From Gammaproteobacteria bacterium (GTDB lineage: Bacteria; Pseudomonadota; Gammaproteobacteria; Pseudomonadales; Azotimanducaceae): a DNA stretch of 64,000 nucleotides. Positions within the stretch are counted from its first letter, which is position 1. Each line of letters opens with the position of its first letter. The position numbers were made by a program, and so were the translations under genes. The notes under the pieces are model-generated. The model was not told the DNA's origin. It ran no database searches and was given only the letters and a program-made list of their open reading frames with translations. Shown one piece after another: positions 1 through 9,049 of the stretch. Where the stretch lies: assembly GCA_026707945.1 (NCBI GenBank), contig JAPOVV010000041.1, positions 1-64,000 of the forward strand, written 5' to 3'.

Positions 1-12
1 GTTTTCTCCTCC
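1..12 (-). promoter_or_regulatory. Shine-Dalgarno-like site at the left window edge
   Basis: Read on the minus strand, the last bases of the window are GGAGGAGAAAAC, a strong ribosome-binding sequence. This suggests that another minus-strand gene starts just beyond the left edge, downstream of the hicB-like gene. The start codon itself is outside the window, so this is inference from the motif alone. Confidence 0.4.
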
Positions 13-93
13 GTGTTTATTAAACAGGTGTGGACAAAACTCAGAACACTCCACATAGTGAAGTTTGTGCGAGTTCGAGGCGTCGCTATTGTT

Positions 94-546
94 TTAAATG
101 CGATTGGTCCTGGTTGCGCAGCTGACGGTTAGGCTGACTCGTTTTCCCATTCGACGTAACAGTGTGTCGAGAGTCGCAGTCTTTGTCGGGTGGTCAGGAT
201 TCATCATTTGACGTAGTTCGTTTTCCGCAACGTCAAGGTCGCGAGCAAGTTGTCGCAGCGAAATACCGGACTTACGACTGGCGTCATATAGCGCGGCTTT
301 GAGTGCGATAAGTACCGGTGGCGAGACCGAAGGTCGGTGGTTTGTAGCTCGCGACGGTATAGGCATGGGTTGCCGTTCTCGAATCGTAGTCGCGAGTAAC
401 TCTCGAAGTAGATCCTCGGCCTCATTTAGTGCAATTTCCAGTGTTTCGCCATCGGTTGCGCCCCATCTGAAGTCTGGGAATATGACGACGTAGCGACCCT
501 CCTCGTCACGTTCTAATTCCGCTGGATAGCTGTAGGTTACTGGCAA
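94..546 (-). CDS. HicB-family antitoxin-like protein (orphan)
   Basis: This 150-residue protein has the two-part layout of HicB antitoxins. Residues 1-60 form a partly degraded RNase-H-like HicB fold (YPAELERDEEGRYVVIFPDF, then a helix rich in E/A/L). Residues 95-135 look like a small helix-turn-helix (ISLRQLARDLDVAENELRQ). Known HicB proteins neutralise the HicA mRNA interferase and repress their own operon. HicA is normally about 60 residues and lies directly beside hicB. I find no HicA-like reading frame in the 258 bases upstream or in the 93 bases downstream, so the partner is either beyond the left edge or lost. The start is TTG at 546, preceded by AAGGGAT at suitable spacing. The family call is fairly secure; activity as an antitoxin is inference. 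Confidence 0.75.
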   Translation of the reverse strand: MPVTYSYPAELERDEEGRYVVIFPDFRWGATDGETLEIALNEAEDLLRELLATTIRERQPMPIPSRATNHRPSVSPPVLIALKAALYDASRKSGISLRQLARDLDVAENELRQMMNPDHPTKTATLDTLLRRMGKRVSLTVSCATRTNRI

Positions 547-804
547 TTTTTATCCCTTTCAATTGAGATTGCGGATGGGTGTGGATTAACGAAGGAAGAC
601 TCTATGGTCTAAGAGTATACGGTGCTTGACCAAGACGATGTATACAAGAACCAATCCACCGCGGTTTCTGAATGGGAAGTGAATGCTGATACATGCTTAG
701 ATTATCCCGTCACTCGGCGACGTGTGGGTTTGTGCACCTCGCTATATCACTTCTACCGTGTACCAATCTTTTTGGGCACGAGAGCATAAATTGCCTATAC
801 TCTC

Positions 805-1446
805 GTGCCATGCGAATCGTTAGTTGCAGTGCCTTATCGTATCGACCTGGATCGACGCAACGAACTACTACGTCAACCTGAATCTGGTATGGGTTACCAA
901 TACCTAGCAAACGCCGAAAACACCGTCGTTTTAAACGCTGAAGTTGTTATCGAGGTCGATGAAATCTACGATTGGTTCGAATGGCTCATGGATCTAAACT
1001 CCATTGAAAACGACAACGAGAGGCAAGAGAAGCTAGAGATTCTGGTTTCGTATTCCGATGATTTAAAAACATGCGAAAGCCTTAGTTATCAGTCTTACAC
1101 GCGAAAACAGGAGAAGTTCATCAGGTATAGCGCGTTTTCACCAGACAACCGTATTCGACCTAATGGCAGCGTTCTGGCGGGGACGTTCGCGACTACCGAA
1201 AATGACTCATCATTGGTGCCGTCAGGATTAGCGGCAGTCGCTCGTTACGCACTTCCAAATCCTGCACCCGCGATATACAGCACCGAGATAACTCCACCTA
1301 CAGGGACGGCTGTGTTATGTGGCACATCGCAGCCACAAACATGGGCCGCAAATCACGATGTACCAGGAGGCGGCGTTGAGGTTAGATTCCAGTTAGAGCT
1401 CCGCCCGGGAACCGCTTCACCACAATCACAAATCGCTGAAAGATAG
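805..1446 (+). CDS. Conserved hypothetical protein with PESGMGYQ motif
   Basis: This 213-residue soluble protein has no recognised domain. Residues 25-32 read PESGMGYQ, followed by VVLNAEVV, and the same arrangement occurs in the small protein encoded immediately downstream, so the two appear related. The C-terminal third contains a proline/glycine-rich segment (ALPNPAPAIYSTEITPPTGT) ending in PGGGVEVRF; from memory this tail resembles the ends of other uncharacterised bacterial proteins, which I cannot check here. There is no signal peptide or membrane segment. The frame opens at GTG 805 without a convincing ribosome-binding site, so the start could lie further downstream before residue 25. 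It is probably cotranscribed with the next gene, 6 bases away. No function is assigned. Confidence 0.6.
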   Translation: MPCESLVAVPYRIDLDRRNELLRQPESGMGYQYLANAENTVVLNAEVVIEVDEIYDWFEWLMDLNSIENDNERQEKLEILVSYSDDLKTCESLSYQSYTRKQEKFIRYSAFSPDNRIRPNGSVLAGTFATTENDSSLVPSGLAAVARYALPNPAPAIYSTEITPPTGTAVLCGTSQPQTWAANHDVPGGGVEVRFQLELRPGTASPQSQIAER

Positions 1447-1452
1447 ATCGGG

Positions 1453-1689
1453 ATGTTGTTGTCTTTGTCGCAGAAATGGAGTCGTACTCTCTGCAAGTGG
1501 CCTGAATCCGGTATGGGTTATCAAAGAGTAGATGTCAGACTTCGTGACGGAACAACCGTCGAAAATGTGATGGTCTTTAATGCTGAACAAATGGATTGGC
1601 CGGATGATTCAAATCCGATAAATACTCGAGATATCGTCGACATTTCTTTAAGTAGCTCTGTTTCTGACACCGAAAGGAAGAATAAATAA
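1453..1689 (+). CDS. Small PESGMGYQ-motif protein
   Basis: This is a 78-residue soluble protein. Residues 16-24 read WPESGMGYQ, followed by a beta-strand-like RVDVRLRDGTTVENVMVFNA. The pattern 'WPESGMGYQ-(V)DV-L-DG-' is, from memory, that of a widespread small uncharacterised bacterial family. The same motif is found near the N-terminus of the preceding protein, which suggests duplication of one module with a longer C-terminal extension in the upstream copy. The start at 1453 lies 6 bases after the preceding stop, so the pair is probably translated from one transcript. The C-terminus is polar and probably flexible. No function is known to me. Confidence 0.55.
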   Translation: MLLSLSQKWSRTLCKWPESGMGYQRVDVRLRDGTTVENVMVFNAEQMDWPDDSNPINTRDIVDISLSSSVSDTERKNK

Positions 1690-2095
1690 CGATCCTAGGA
1701 TCTTCGCTCGGCTCGGAAGATCGTCGCACGACTTCCCGTGCAGCCATTTAGTGTTAGTAAACGTAGCGTAAGATTCGTAAGTCAGTAGTCACATCGGCTG
1801 TTTCAAAGACGACGGCAGCGGCTCTCTCGTGGCGTAGTCGTCGCAAGTGGCTCAAGCCGTAGAGCCTGAGCTCTAAATAACGTTGATTTGTGCGATTCTC
1901 TTGCGGTCGCGCCTCAGCCGAAAACTATAAAAGTGAATATGTGACATCGGGCTTCATTGCCTTCAAGATTCGCTGAAAAACTGTCGCTTACAGGCATACT
2001 CTTATTCGTATTTAATATCTTGACATGTCGCACACTAATTTCGGCGATTTCTATCTCTCCCACAGATCAATTGAGGGCTTTTTCCTTACGGGGTC
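1690..2095. other. Gene-free stretch
   Basis: No supported gene lies in these 406 bases between two converging genes. A short inverted repeat (GATCTTC at 1699-1705 and GAAGATC at 1716-1722) directly after the 78-residue gene could be a weak transcript end, but it has no T-run. Nothing else is recognised. Confidence 0.5.
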
Positions 2096-3388
2096 TCAAT
2101 AGCCGCTGCTTGAGTCAGATCTAGAGTTGAACAATCGAACAACCGTACCGGCAGAACTCGGATTTGTTCGGACTGATTCGACCGTTCCGTCTTCGCCAGA
2201 CATGGCTAGATAGGCTTTCATACGCATACTCGATAAAGGATGAAGTTCTCCCGCGCCAAACGGCCACACACCTTCATCCGCCTTGATGTTTCTGCAAATC
2301 ATTCGGGCGTGTGGCGAGAGTTTTTGCCAAATCTCATGCGGCATCGTTCGCTGAAAGTGTTTGCCAGGTCGCGGATTTGCCGAGTACTCAACACTCGGTA
2401 ATGCTCGGATTTCATTGGACAGATTCGGTGTCGCTCCATGCCAACAACGAGTATCCCGAAAGATTGCGCTTCCCGCTGGCGCGCCAACCAATGTTGACAG
2501 TCGCATCCATTCGGGTTCGTCACGGATGGACGGGGGAGCTGAGAGATTCGTATGTGTGCCTGGAATCTGACGTATCGGACCATTTTCCCAAGTTAGATCT
2601 GTCATAGTGAAGTTGATCGTGACACCCGTATTGGCAAAGTCCATAACCCGGCGTTGCGATTTGAAATCGAGCTCCTTGAATTCCTTACTCGGGTCAAGGT
2701 TCAACCGATTCAATTTCAATACTCGTTCAAGCCTAGCTTTACCATCTTGCTGCTCATCCAGTCCGTCAGTGTGCAGGTGTTGGTATTCGATTGCCCCAGG
2801 CAGACTAAGATCGCCACCACCGCCCCAAACCGAATAGTCTGAAGATCCAAAAATTTCACACAATATTGGCGTTGTCGACGGCATATCGATGATGTCTGTC
2901 CATGCTGGTTCGTGCATCATCTGCCGGGATGCTGAGCACGTACCGTAACAGTACCTATGCGGTAATCGCCCAGTTTCCTGAACATACTTGCGATCGTTGT
3001 CGTGCGGTTTCGACAAGATCGTTCTCAGATTTCGCTCACATGCTTCACGCATCGCTGCCAAGTGGTTGCGGTCGAGTGCGTCCTTGACGACAACAAATCC
3101 ATCACGGTGGAATATCGTCGCAGCGCGTTGGACTTCGGAGGGTTCACAGATCTCAAGCCCACGTATGCCATTGTTTTCGCGTAGGTGATGCCTTAGAGCT
3201 AGCACTTCGGGGTGGTTCCTAAGGCGCTGAGATGGCGCTCTAAGGTCTGGTTCGCCGTAATTCGGATCACCGGTAACGAAATTACCCAATTCGTCAACGT
3301 GTTCATTCGGGGGTAGGTTCGCGTCCCAACCTACTTTGGTGGATCCAGAAACGCGTAATGTCTCAAGTTCCCGCACTAAAGTCCTCAT
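2096..3388 (-). CDS. Phytanoyl-CoA dioxygenase (PhyH) family protein
   Basis: This 430-residue cytoplasmic protein belongs to the PhyH branch of Fe(II)/2-oxoglutarate oxygenases. An N-terminal helical part carries the family's FHRDGFVVVKDAL element (residues 93-105). The iron-binding HxD is H206-T-D208 (within EYQHLHTDGL), and the distal histidine is H317 in RCWHGATPN, with R327 as a plausible 2-oxoglutarate-binding arginine. The strand motif PIRQIPGTHTNL (271-282) is the usual 'PGSH' element. Such enzymes hydroxylate small molecules; the substrate here is unknown. It lies 184 bases downstream of the D-aminoacylase-like gene with a terminator between them, so it may have its own promoter. It is longer than most relatives because of a roughly 80-residue N-terminal extension. 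Confidence 0.88.
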   Translation of the reverse strand: MRTLVRELETLRVSGSTKVGWDANLPPNEHVDELGNFVTGDPNYGEPDLRAPSQRLRNHPEVLALRHHLRENNGIRGLEICEPSEVQRAATIFHRDGFVVVKDALDRNHLAAMREACERNLRTILSKPHDNDRKYVQETGRLPHRYCYGTCSASRQMMHEPAWTDIIDMPSTTPILCEIFGSSDYSVWGGGGDLSLPGAIEYQHLHTDGLDEQQDGKARLERVLKLNRLNLDPSKEFKELDFKSQRRVMDFANTGVTINFTMTDLTWENGPIRQIPGTHTNLSAPPSIRDEPEWMRLSTLVGAPAGSAIFRDTRCWHGATPNLSNEIRALPSVEYSANPRPGKHFQRTMPHEIWQKLSPHARMICRNIKADEGVWPFGAGELHPLSSMRMKAYLAMSGEDGTVESVRTNPSSAGTVVRLFNSRSDSSSGY

Positions 3389-3484
3389 GTCTAGGTTGAC
3401 ACGCTATTTCGAATCACTCGACGGCAAGTTTAATCTGCACAAGGCAATTGCTCGTTTAAAACAATACAGCCAGCGATCTAATAA

Positions 3485-3514
3485 AAAAGGGCAGGGGAAA
3501 CTCCCTGCCCTTTT
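3485..3514 (-). terminator. Rho-independent terminator
   Basis: A 12-bp stem (AAAAGGGCAGGG at 3485-3496 paired with CCCTGCCCTTTT at 3503-3514) encloses a 6-base loop. On the minus strand the hairpin is followed by a run of six T, so it suits termination of the deacylase gene that ends at 3573. It also has T residues on the plus strand and could work both ways. Confidence 0.88.
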
Positions 3515-3572
3515 GTACTTGTGTCGACGTAGCGTATGGTTTTTAAGCCGTCGATACTCTCACTGCGACGAT

Positions 3573-5234
3573 CTAGCGTGAGAAGCTTCGCAAGACCTCG
3601 CCGGGATGATTGCCGGTGTGTTCGTCATCTCTCAAGATAACCTGACCATTGCAGATCGTCGCATCGTAGCCTACAGCGCGTTGGATGAAGCGCGGCGCGT
3701 TGCCTGGGAAGTCGTGCACCAATTCAGGTTGACGTTCTTCTAGTGTGGCCATGTTGATGACATTTACGTCCGCGCGTTTACCGACACTCAATGTACCGCG
3801 ATCGCGCAGACCAAGCACACGTGCTGGTTCACCGCTAATCCGCCGCACTGCCTCTTGCACCGAATAAACACCTTTATCTCGGTGCCAGTGAGACAAAACG
3901 AAAGTAGACCAGCCTGAGTCGATCATTTGACTGACGTGCGCGCCTGCGTCGCCGAGTCCTGGCATTGCCCAGTCCGTGGTAATCATTGCTTCGAGTTTTT
4001 CCAGGTTCACGTTGAACTGGCGAACATGAAACTGTGCCTTACCATCCGTCTCAAGCATGTAGCGAAGCCACGTTTCTACTGGGTGTTCGTTCGCTTCTTG
4101 CGCTAGATCGTACAGACTTTCGTAACGAGACTGTGTGTAGTTGGGGCGTAAGTTGTCGCCCATGTAATACTGGCGCTTGAGCGGTCGCATCATTTCATCG
4201 TGGTGCGGATGGTTCTTAATTTCGTCAACCAACTCTTTGCGGAAGTCCGCATCTTTGATCGCTTCTAGTCTGCCCTCGACATCTTCGATCTTGCGGAGTT
4301 TGTTCCACGCTGGTGTTCTAAAGTAAAGGTTGTGTGCTAAGCCAACTACGCCGCCGCCGCTTCGGGGTACCGTAACTGCTGTTACATCTAACCCTTTCTC
4401 GCGCATTGCAGAGACTCGCTTGTCGAAGATTGCCCCATGCTCAGCGATCGCACTGAACAGGACGCGTCCGGTTTGCGCCTCAGCTTCAAGCAGATCAATT
4501 TCGTTATCGAGATCACCGAAATGAGGAACAACTTGCATAAGCCCGCCGTTCTCGCCTACGGCCTTCGCAATCGCTAATAGTTCCTCGCGACTCGCGAATG
4601 TGCCTGGAATTGGCCGGCGATCGGGCAATGTATGCCCTGGATGGCGATTGACTGAGAAGCCAATCGCACCTTCTTTGACAGACTGTCCTGCGAGTGCCGC
4701 AATCTGTTCGATTTCTTCTGGGGTCGCCTGTTCCTCAATTGCACGCTCGCCCATGACATAGGTGCGCGTGGCACTATGACCGACCAATCCGGTAATGTTG
4801 ATCATTGGACCGAGTCGTTCGAGACTGTCGAGATAACCGCCGTAGCTCTCCCAATCCCAGGGAAGACCCGTCAAGATCGCGTATTTCGGGATGTCCTCGA
4901 CCGTTTCCATCATTCCGGCAAGAAACTCTTGGTCTTCTTTCTTGCAAGGAGCAAAGGTCACACCGCAATTACCCAACAACGCCGTCGTAACGCCGTGCCA
5001 AGAGACAGACGTGAGTTTACGATCCCACCCTGCCTGTGCGTCGAGGTGCGTATGAAGGTCAACAAAGCCAGGGGTTACCGTCCGACGTTCGGCAGAGATC
5101 TCTTCGTTACCACGTTCTCGGACATCGCCGATTGCGGAAATCTCCTTACCATCGATCGCGATATCACCAACGTACGGTTCAGCACCCGTTCCATCGACAA
5201 TCGTGCCATTTCGAATTACGAGATCGTGAGCCAC
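3573..5234 (-). CDS. N-acyl-D-amino-acid deacylase (D-aminoacylase) family amidohydrolase
   Basis: A 553-residue cytoplasmic amidohydrolase of the D-aminoacylase / N-acyl-D-glutamate and D-aspartate deacylase group, which removes the acyl group from N-acyl-D-amino acids. Visible features: an N-terminal beta-sandwich strand set (VIRNGTIVDGTG), the metal-binding pair H61-T-H63 in GFVDLHTHLDAQ, the characteristic metal-ligand cysteine C90 in LGNCGVTFAP, and the GDAGAH block near residue 435 with the catalytic aspartate. The GTG start at 5234 is supported by AGGAGG eight bases upstream. It follows the TonB receptor gene by 135 bases on the same strand. A close paralogue lies at 36890-38584. Exact substrate (D-Asp, D-Glu, neutral D-amino acid, or another N-acyl compound) cannot be told. 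Confidence 0.9.
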   Translation of the reverse strand: MAHDLVIRNGTIVDGTGAEPYVGDIAIDGKEISAIGDVRERGNEEISAERRTVTPGFVDLHTHLDAQAGWDRKLTSVSWHGVTTALLGNCGVTFAPCKKEDQEFLAGMMETVEDIPKYAILTGLPWDWESYGGYLDSLERLGPMINITGLVGHSATRTYVMGERAIEEQATPEEIEQIAALAGQSVKEGAIGFSVNRHPGHTLPDRRPIPGTFASREELLAIAKAVGENGGLMQVVPHFGDLDNEIDLLEAEAQTGRVLFSAIAEHGAIFDKRVSAMREKGLDVTAVTVPRSGGGVVGLAHNLYFRTPAWNKLRKIEDVEGRLEAIKDADFRKELVDEIKNHPHHDEMMRPLKRQYYMGDNLRPNYTQSRYESLYDLAQEANEHPVETWLRYMLETDGKAQFHVRQFNVNLEKLEAMITTDWAMPGLGDAGAHVSQMIDSGWSTFVLSHWHRDKGVYSVQEAVRRISGEPARVLGLRDRGTLSVGKRADVNVINMATLEERQPELVHDFPGNAPRFIQRAVGYDATICNGQVILRDDEHTGNHPGEVLRSFSR

Positions 5235-5369
5235 TATATAACCCTCCTACGGGTTAACGCTTACAGGATTCCGAATCTATTTTACGGTCGACGCCTTTCT
5301 GCGTAGGACATCGTAAGACGAAGGCGCGCCTCGACTAGAGCCCCTTCGGTTCTGGGGCATTCTGATCGC

Positions 5370-8252
5370 CTAATTCTTCTGACGGTAGTGAAAACGCACG
5401 TACACGGTCCGTCCCTTGATGTCGTGTACAAAACCGTCAAATCCTGGACGAAGGTTGTGCCGATGGATGCCTTCTTGACCGGACGGCAGCGGTGGCGGAT
5501 CTTCATCAAGCAAATTCCTGGCACCGATCGAGAGAGATACGTCGCCGTCCAGGACGTTGGCGAACACGTACTGGTAGTTCAGATCCAGCGTTGTCCAAGC
5601 GGCGATCTCTGGTTGCGAGGGTACTTCATCGTTCTTATAGGAGTCGATGTATCGGATCGCCACGTTGGCTGATTGATCGTGTTTTCGCCAGGCCAATGAG
5701 ACATTCGTTCTTAATTCAGGCGTTGGCGCAAATCCGTTTGTGTCATTCCTATTCCCAAGTTGGCTAATAAATCCTTCGCCAGCAGAATTCACGTCAAATC
5801 GCGTAAGTAATGTGGCGTCGGCACTGATCCGGAAATCGCCCAGAGTCGAATCTAATTCGTAGTAGCTATTCGCATCGATGCCTTGGGTCTTAACTGCGCC
5901 AACGTTCTCGTAGGTAGTCGATACGACACTCAGTTGCCCAGACGAGTCACGTTGAACCCGTGGATCGTTCGGCTGACCATCGTCGCGGCAGTCGTCGTCG
6001 ACGATTGCCTGGAAACTTCGACCCTGCGCAATGACGTTGCGATAGTCGAGGTTCCAATAGTCAAGACTAATGCCGATGTTGCGTTTCGGTCGTATCAGAG
6101 TTCCAACATTCATAGACCCGGCCGTTTGTGGTCTTAGGTCCGCACCGTGTAGCACGGTCACTGAGTTAAAGTTGTCGCCGCGATTTACGATCTCTCCTGT
6201 AGCATCTATCGTGCATTGACCTAAGCCCTGTCCATCGAAACGGAAAGGGTCTGTGAGCGTACGGGTACTTGAGTTCCCCGCTAGTTGAAATACGCTAGGC
6301 GACTGAAACGACGTACCCCACGAAAACCGAAACGAAAGTGAATCGTTAACAAAGAACTGTCCAGCGATCTTAGGATCGGTGGTGTTACCGGCCCGATCGT
6401 AACGCTCATGCCGAGCTGCTAGTTGTAGTTCGGTGCGGCTGCCTAGATTGGTAAGACTCTCCGCGAAAATTGCCCAAACATTCTGTTCTGAATCAAGTGG
6501 GAATTCTCGAATGCCTAAAGGACCTGTCCCTGCCTGGTTCAACGGGTCGGGTTGGTATGAGTAGTGTAAATCGCGGAACTGGACACCCGCTGCAACCGAG
6601 ATCGGCTGACTTAGATTTTCAAGCAGCTCGCCGGTAGCAACGATTTCAGCAACGTTCTGCACACTCTTCGCGTATTCCATACGCACGCGCTCAAAGCGAC
6701 GAATCGCGTCGGGGTCGTTTCCGGCTCGTTGACCCACTAGCGAAGGACTCAAGCCATCATGTTCCGGGCTCTTAGGCGTAACTAAATCCGGTGCGACTAA
6801 GCGGGTACCGAATGGATTCCATTCGCCGTCAAGAATTGAATTCGCAAAAGCTGCCGCCTCCCAATGTCGTTCAGAACTGACGGATAGGTCCGATCCGGCA
6901 TGTGTTAGATGTGCTTCACCCGACCAGCCTTTCGATAAATCGGTTTGAATTCCGATGGTGACCCGTAGATTGTCGAAGTTGCGGAGTTCATCACCTGATT
7001 TATTGCCGAACATTTCTGCGCCGAGCGGTCGACCGAAATAACCGACTGAGACGGCCTCGTGTTCCTTTGGATCCCAGTCCTCTGGAGCAACGTACTCGAG
7101 AATGCCATCGCTATCTAGATCAGTCCAAAAATTGAAAGGGTGATTGCTTGGTACGAAGAACTCATTGGTTCTCTCGACGTTGCCACTAAACAGCACCATG
7201 TTGCCAACTCTGTCCTTTATTTCATTTTTGGAATATCCGATCTCGGATAAGAATGTCAATCGTTCCGTAATGTCGAATTCGAACTCGGCGAAATACTGCG
7301 CGCGTTTTTCCGCGGCGATCATCGTTCGCTGGTCCGAAAAATCCATGCGGCAGAGCGAACCGCTTGGATATCCGCCACCACGTCGACAATCCGGATCGGG
7401 AAAGCGAGGCGTATCTAGTCCGTTAACTTGAAACGGAACGTACGTTCCGTCCGGTTGAGCGACGGCCCGTCGGAAGCTACCGGGAGAACCGCGTCCAGAG
7501 TCGAACGACCCTTCAACGATATCTCCGTCTTGATTTGGGTCAATGGCTCTGGGGCTGAGCCATTCGAATTCGGTACGAAAATTCTCGTTCTGCTTGTACC
7601 ACGTTCCGTAAAGATTGACGAAGCCTTGAGCGAAATCGAAGCCGCCTGCGACACTCAAATCGAATGCATCGTTACGCGCCCCGCGATAGCCCCCAGTAAC
7701 TTCTAGTCCATCCAGGTCTTTTCGAGTAACGATATTCGCGACGCCCGCGACCGCTTGCGAACCATACGTTGCGGATGCGCCGTCCCGGAGTATCTCAACT
7801 CTATCGATCATCAGCACCGGCAGCGTGTTGATGTCAAAGAAGCTTTGGCCTACATTGTTCGAAACAGGCGCTAGACCTGCACGTCGCCCGTTAATTAGCG
7901 TTAACGTCGAAGATAGTCCCACCCCTCTTAGACTGAACTGGGAGACGCCTTGCAGGTAGTTTTGCTGAGTTGCTAGGTATGAGCCGGTATTTGAAGTCAG
8001 ACTCGCGAGAATGTCGACGGATTGGGATGCGCCGACGGCGTGCAGAAGTTCAGTGTCAAGGACTTGTACAGGGGCGCGTCCTTCATAGACTTCTTTTCGC
8101 TTGATGAGCGTGCCAACTACCAAGACTTCTTCGATCTCCGACTCCCGAACAACGCTCCTCTCATCGTCGTTGGCAACCGATGGAATCGAAACGAGAAGTG
8201 CCGCGGCGAGAAAGACGACCCGAATCCGCGAGTTCGGTAGTCGAATAAGCAC
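5370..8252 (-). CDS. TonB-dependent outer-membrane receptor
   Basis: A 960-residue outer-membrane active transporter. Residues 1-27 form a Sec signal peptide (hydrophobic VVFLAAALLVSIPSVA, then N). A TonB box, EIEEVLVVGT, lies at about 39-48, followed by the plug domain (roughly 55-170) with FSLRGVG, INGRRAG, IDRVEILRDGASATYGSQAV and AGVANIVT. The remaining ~780 residues have the alternating aromatic pattern of a 22-strand barrel, and the last strand ends TVYVRFHYRQKN. Downstream on the same strand lie the D-aminoacylase-like gene and a PhyH gene; upstream lie the TPR and ankyrin genes. The neighbouring deacylase suggests import of a D-amino-acid or peptide-like compound, which is inference. 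The frame opens with GTG at 8252, after an in-frame stop and without a clear ribosome-binding site. Confidence 0.93.
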   Translation of the reverse strand: MLIRLPNSRIRVVFLAAALLVSIPSVANDDERSVVRESEIEEVLVVGTLIKRKEVYEGRAPVQVLDTELLHAVGASQSVDILASLTSNTGSYLATQQNYLQGVSQFSLRGVGLSSTLTLINGRRAGLAPVSNNVGQSFFDINTLPVLMIDRVEILRDGASATYGSQAVAGVANIVTRKDLDGLEVTGGYRGARNDAFDLSVAGGFDFAQGFVNLYGTWYKQNENFRTEFEWLSPRAIDPNQDGDIVEGSFDSGRGSPGSFRRAVAQPDGTYVPFQVNGLDTPRFPDPDCRRGGGYPSGSLCRMDFSDQRTMIAAEKRAQYFAEFEFDITERLTFLSEIGYSKNEIKDRVGNMVLFSGNVERTNEFFVPSNHPFNFWTDLDSDGILEYVAPEDWDPKEHEAVSVGYFGRPLGAEMFGNKSGDELRNFDNLRVTIGIQTDLSKGWSGEAHLTHAGSDLSVSSERHWEAAAFANSILDGEWNPFGTRLVAPDLVTPKSPEHDGLSPSLVGQRAGNDPDAIRRFERVRMEYAKSVQNVAEIVATGELLENLSQPISVAAGVQFRDLHYSYQPDPLNQAGTGPLGIREFPLDSEQNVWAIFAESLTNLGSRTELQLAARHERYDRAGNTTDPKIAGQFFVNDSLSFRFSWGTSFQSPSVFQLAGNSSTRTLTDPFRFDGQGLGQCTIDATGEIVNRGDNFNSVTVLHGADLRPQTAGSMNVGTLIRPKRNIGISLDYWNLDYRNVIAQGRSFQAIVDDDCRDDGQPNDPRVQRDSSGQLSVVSTTYENVGAVKTQGIDANSYYELDSTLGDFRISADATLLTRFDVNSAGEGFISQLGNRNDTNGFAPTPELRTNVSLAWRKHDQSANVAIRYIDSYKNDEVPSQPEIAAWTTLDLNYQYVFANVLDGDVSLSIGARNLLDEDPPPLPSGQEGIHRHNLRPGFDGFVHDIKGRTVYVRFHYRQKN

Positions 8253-8341
8253 GTTAGTTAGTTAGCGATAGCGATCTTTCGTGAGGGACTTGGGGTGAGA
8301 CCGTAATTGATGAAGCACCTTGAGATAACTACGCAATACCA

Positions 8342-9049
8342 TCAATGTTCAGTATTTTCGATGTACACGCGACGCGCCGTATTGAGTTGATCCGCGAAAA
8401 ACTCGGCGTCCTCGAAATCTGACCCACGCAGATTGTCGATGGCCACGTCGAGCTCTTGGAGTCCGGAGTTCGTGCCTGATGCGAGTACGCGAGTCAGTTG
8501 CTGCCATACCGAGTGCATCGACCGATAAAAATCGTTGCGCGCCAACTCCTTCGCTCGGTCAAATGACGAGAGCGCTTCTTCGTATTGCATGGCATTGAGA
8601 TGGTGTGCACCCAATATCCAGAGTGCGTTTGGCGTGACTTCACCGATTTGTTCAGCTAGGTCGACCGCACGTTTCGCCGCTTCAAGACCGAGTTCTTGTC
8701 GAGTTTTACTTATGGGTTCCGAGGAATCACCCCAACCTGGCCAAGTGAACGATGCGATGTTGTATGCGACCCCTCGAGCAAATCGCCGAATTTCGACTGC
8801 TTGATCAGGATTTGAAGTTTCGGCGCGCTTTGCTGCTTCGGTCAGGTAAGCGAGTTGCAGTTTCGCGACAGGGACGAACAAAGACTCTCTCTGTTCGCTC
8901 CGAAGATGGCGCATTAACGTAGCGAGTTCTTCCCAGTCTAATTCATCGACTGTGTCGAGGTTCGCGAAGTCTTGTGCTGTAGCCATACCACCACCAAATA
9001 CACATAGAAAAAAGAAGAGCGCAACCGTAGTAGTCCGTCGCATCGACAT
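8342..9049 (-). CDS. Secreted TPR-like protein
   Basis: A protein of 235 residues with a Sec signal peptide (about 1-26: RRTTTVALFFFLCVFGGGMA, cleavage near TAQ), so it is probably periplasmic. The mature part is helical with tetratricopeptide-like stretches; the clearest is ALWILGAHHLNAMQYEEALS with the FDRAKELA that follows. The start is ATG 9049, which overlaps the stop of the ankyrin gene in a TGATG arrangement and has AAGGAG at ideal spacing, so the two are translationally coupled. It precedes the TonB receptor gene by 90 bases. A role as periplasmic accessory of the receptor is possible but not shown. Confidence 0.75.
   Translation of the reverse strand: MSMRRTTTVALFFFLCVFGGGMATAQDFANLDTVDELDWEELATLMRHLRSEQRESLFVPVAKLQLAYLTEAAKRAETSNPDQAVEIRRFARGVAYNIASFTWPGWGDSSEPISKTRQELGLEAAKRAVDLAEQIGEVTPNALWILGAHHLNAMQYEEALSSFDRAKELARNDFYRSMHSVWQQLTRVLASGTNSGLQELDVAIDNLRGSDFEDAEFFADQLNTARRVYIENTEH

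Noticed and set aside
547-804. HicA toxin gene upstream of hicB
   Set aside because: No reading frame with HicA features (the GSH motif or a basic 60-residue fold) is present in this stretch.
4776-5306. Plus-strand frame of 176 codons over the deacylase start
   Set aside because: It is antisense to the deacylase with its clear metal motifs and ribosome-binding site.
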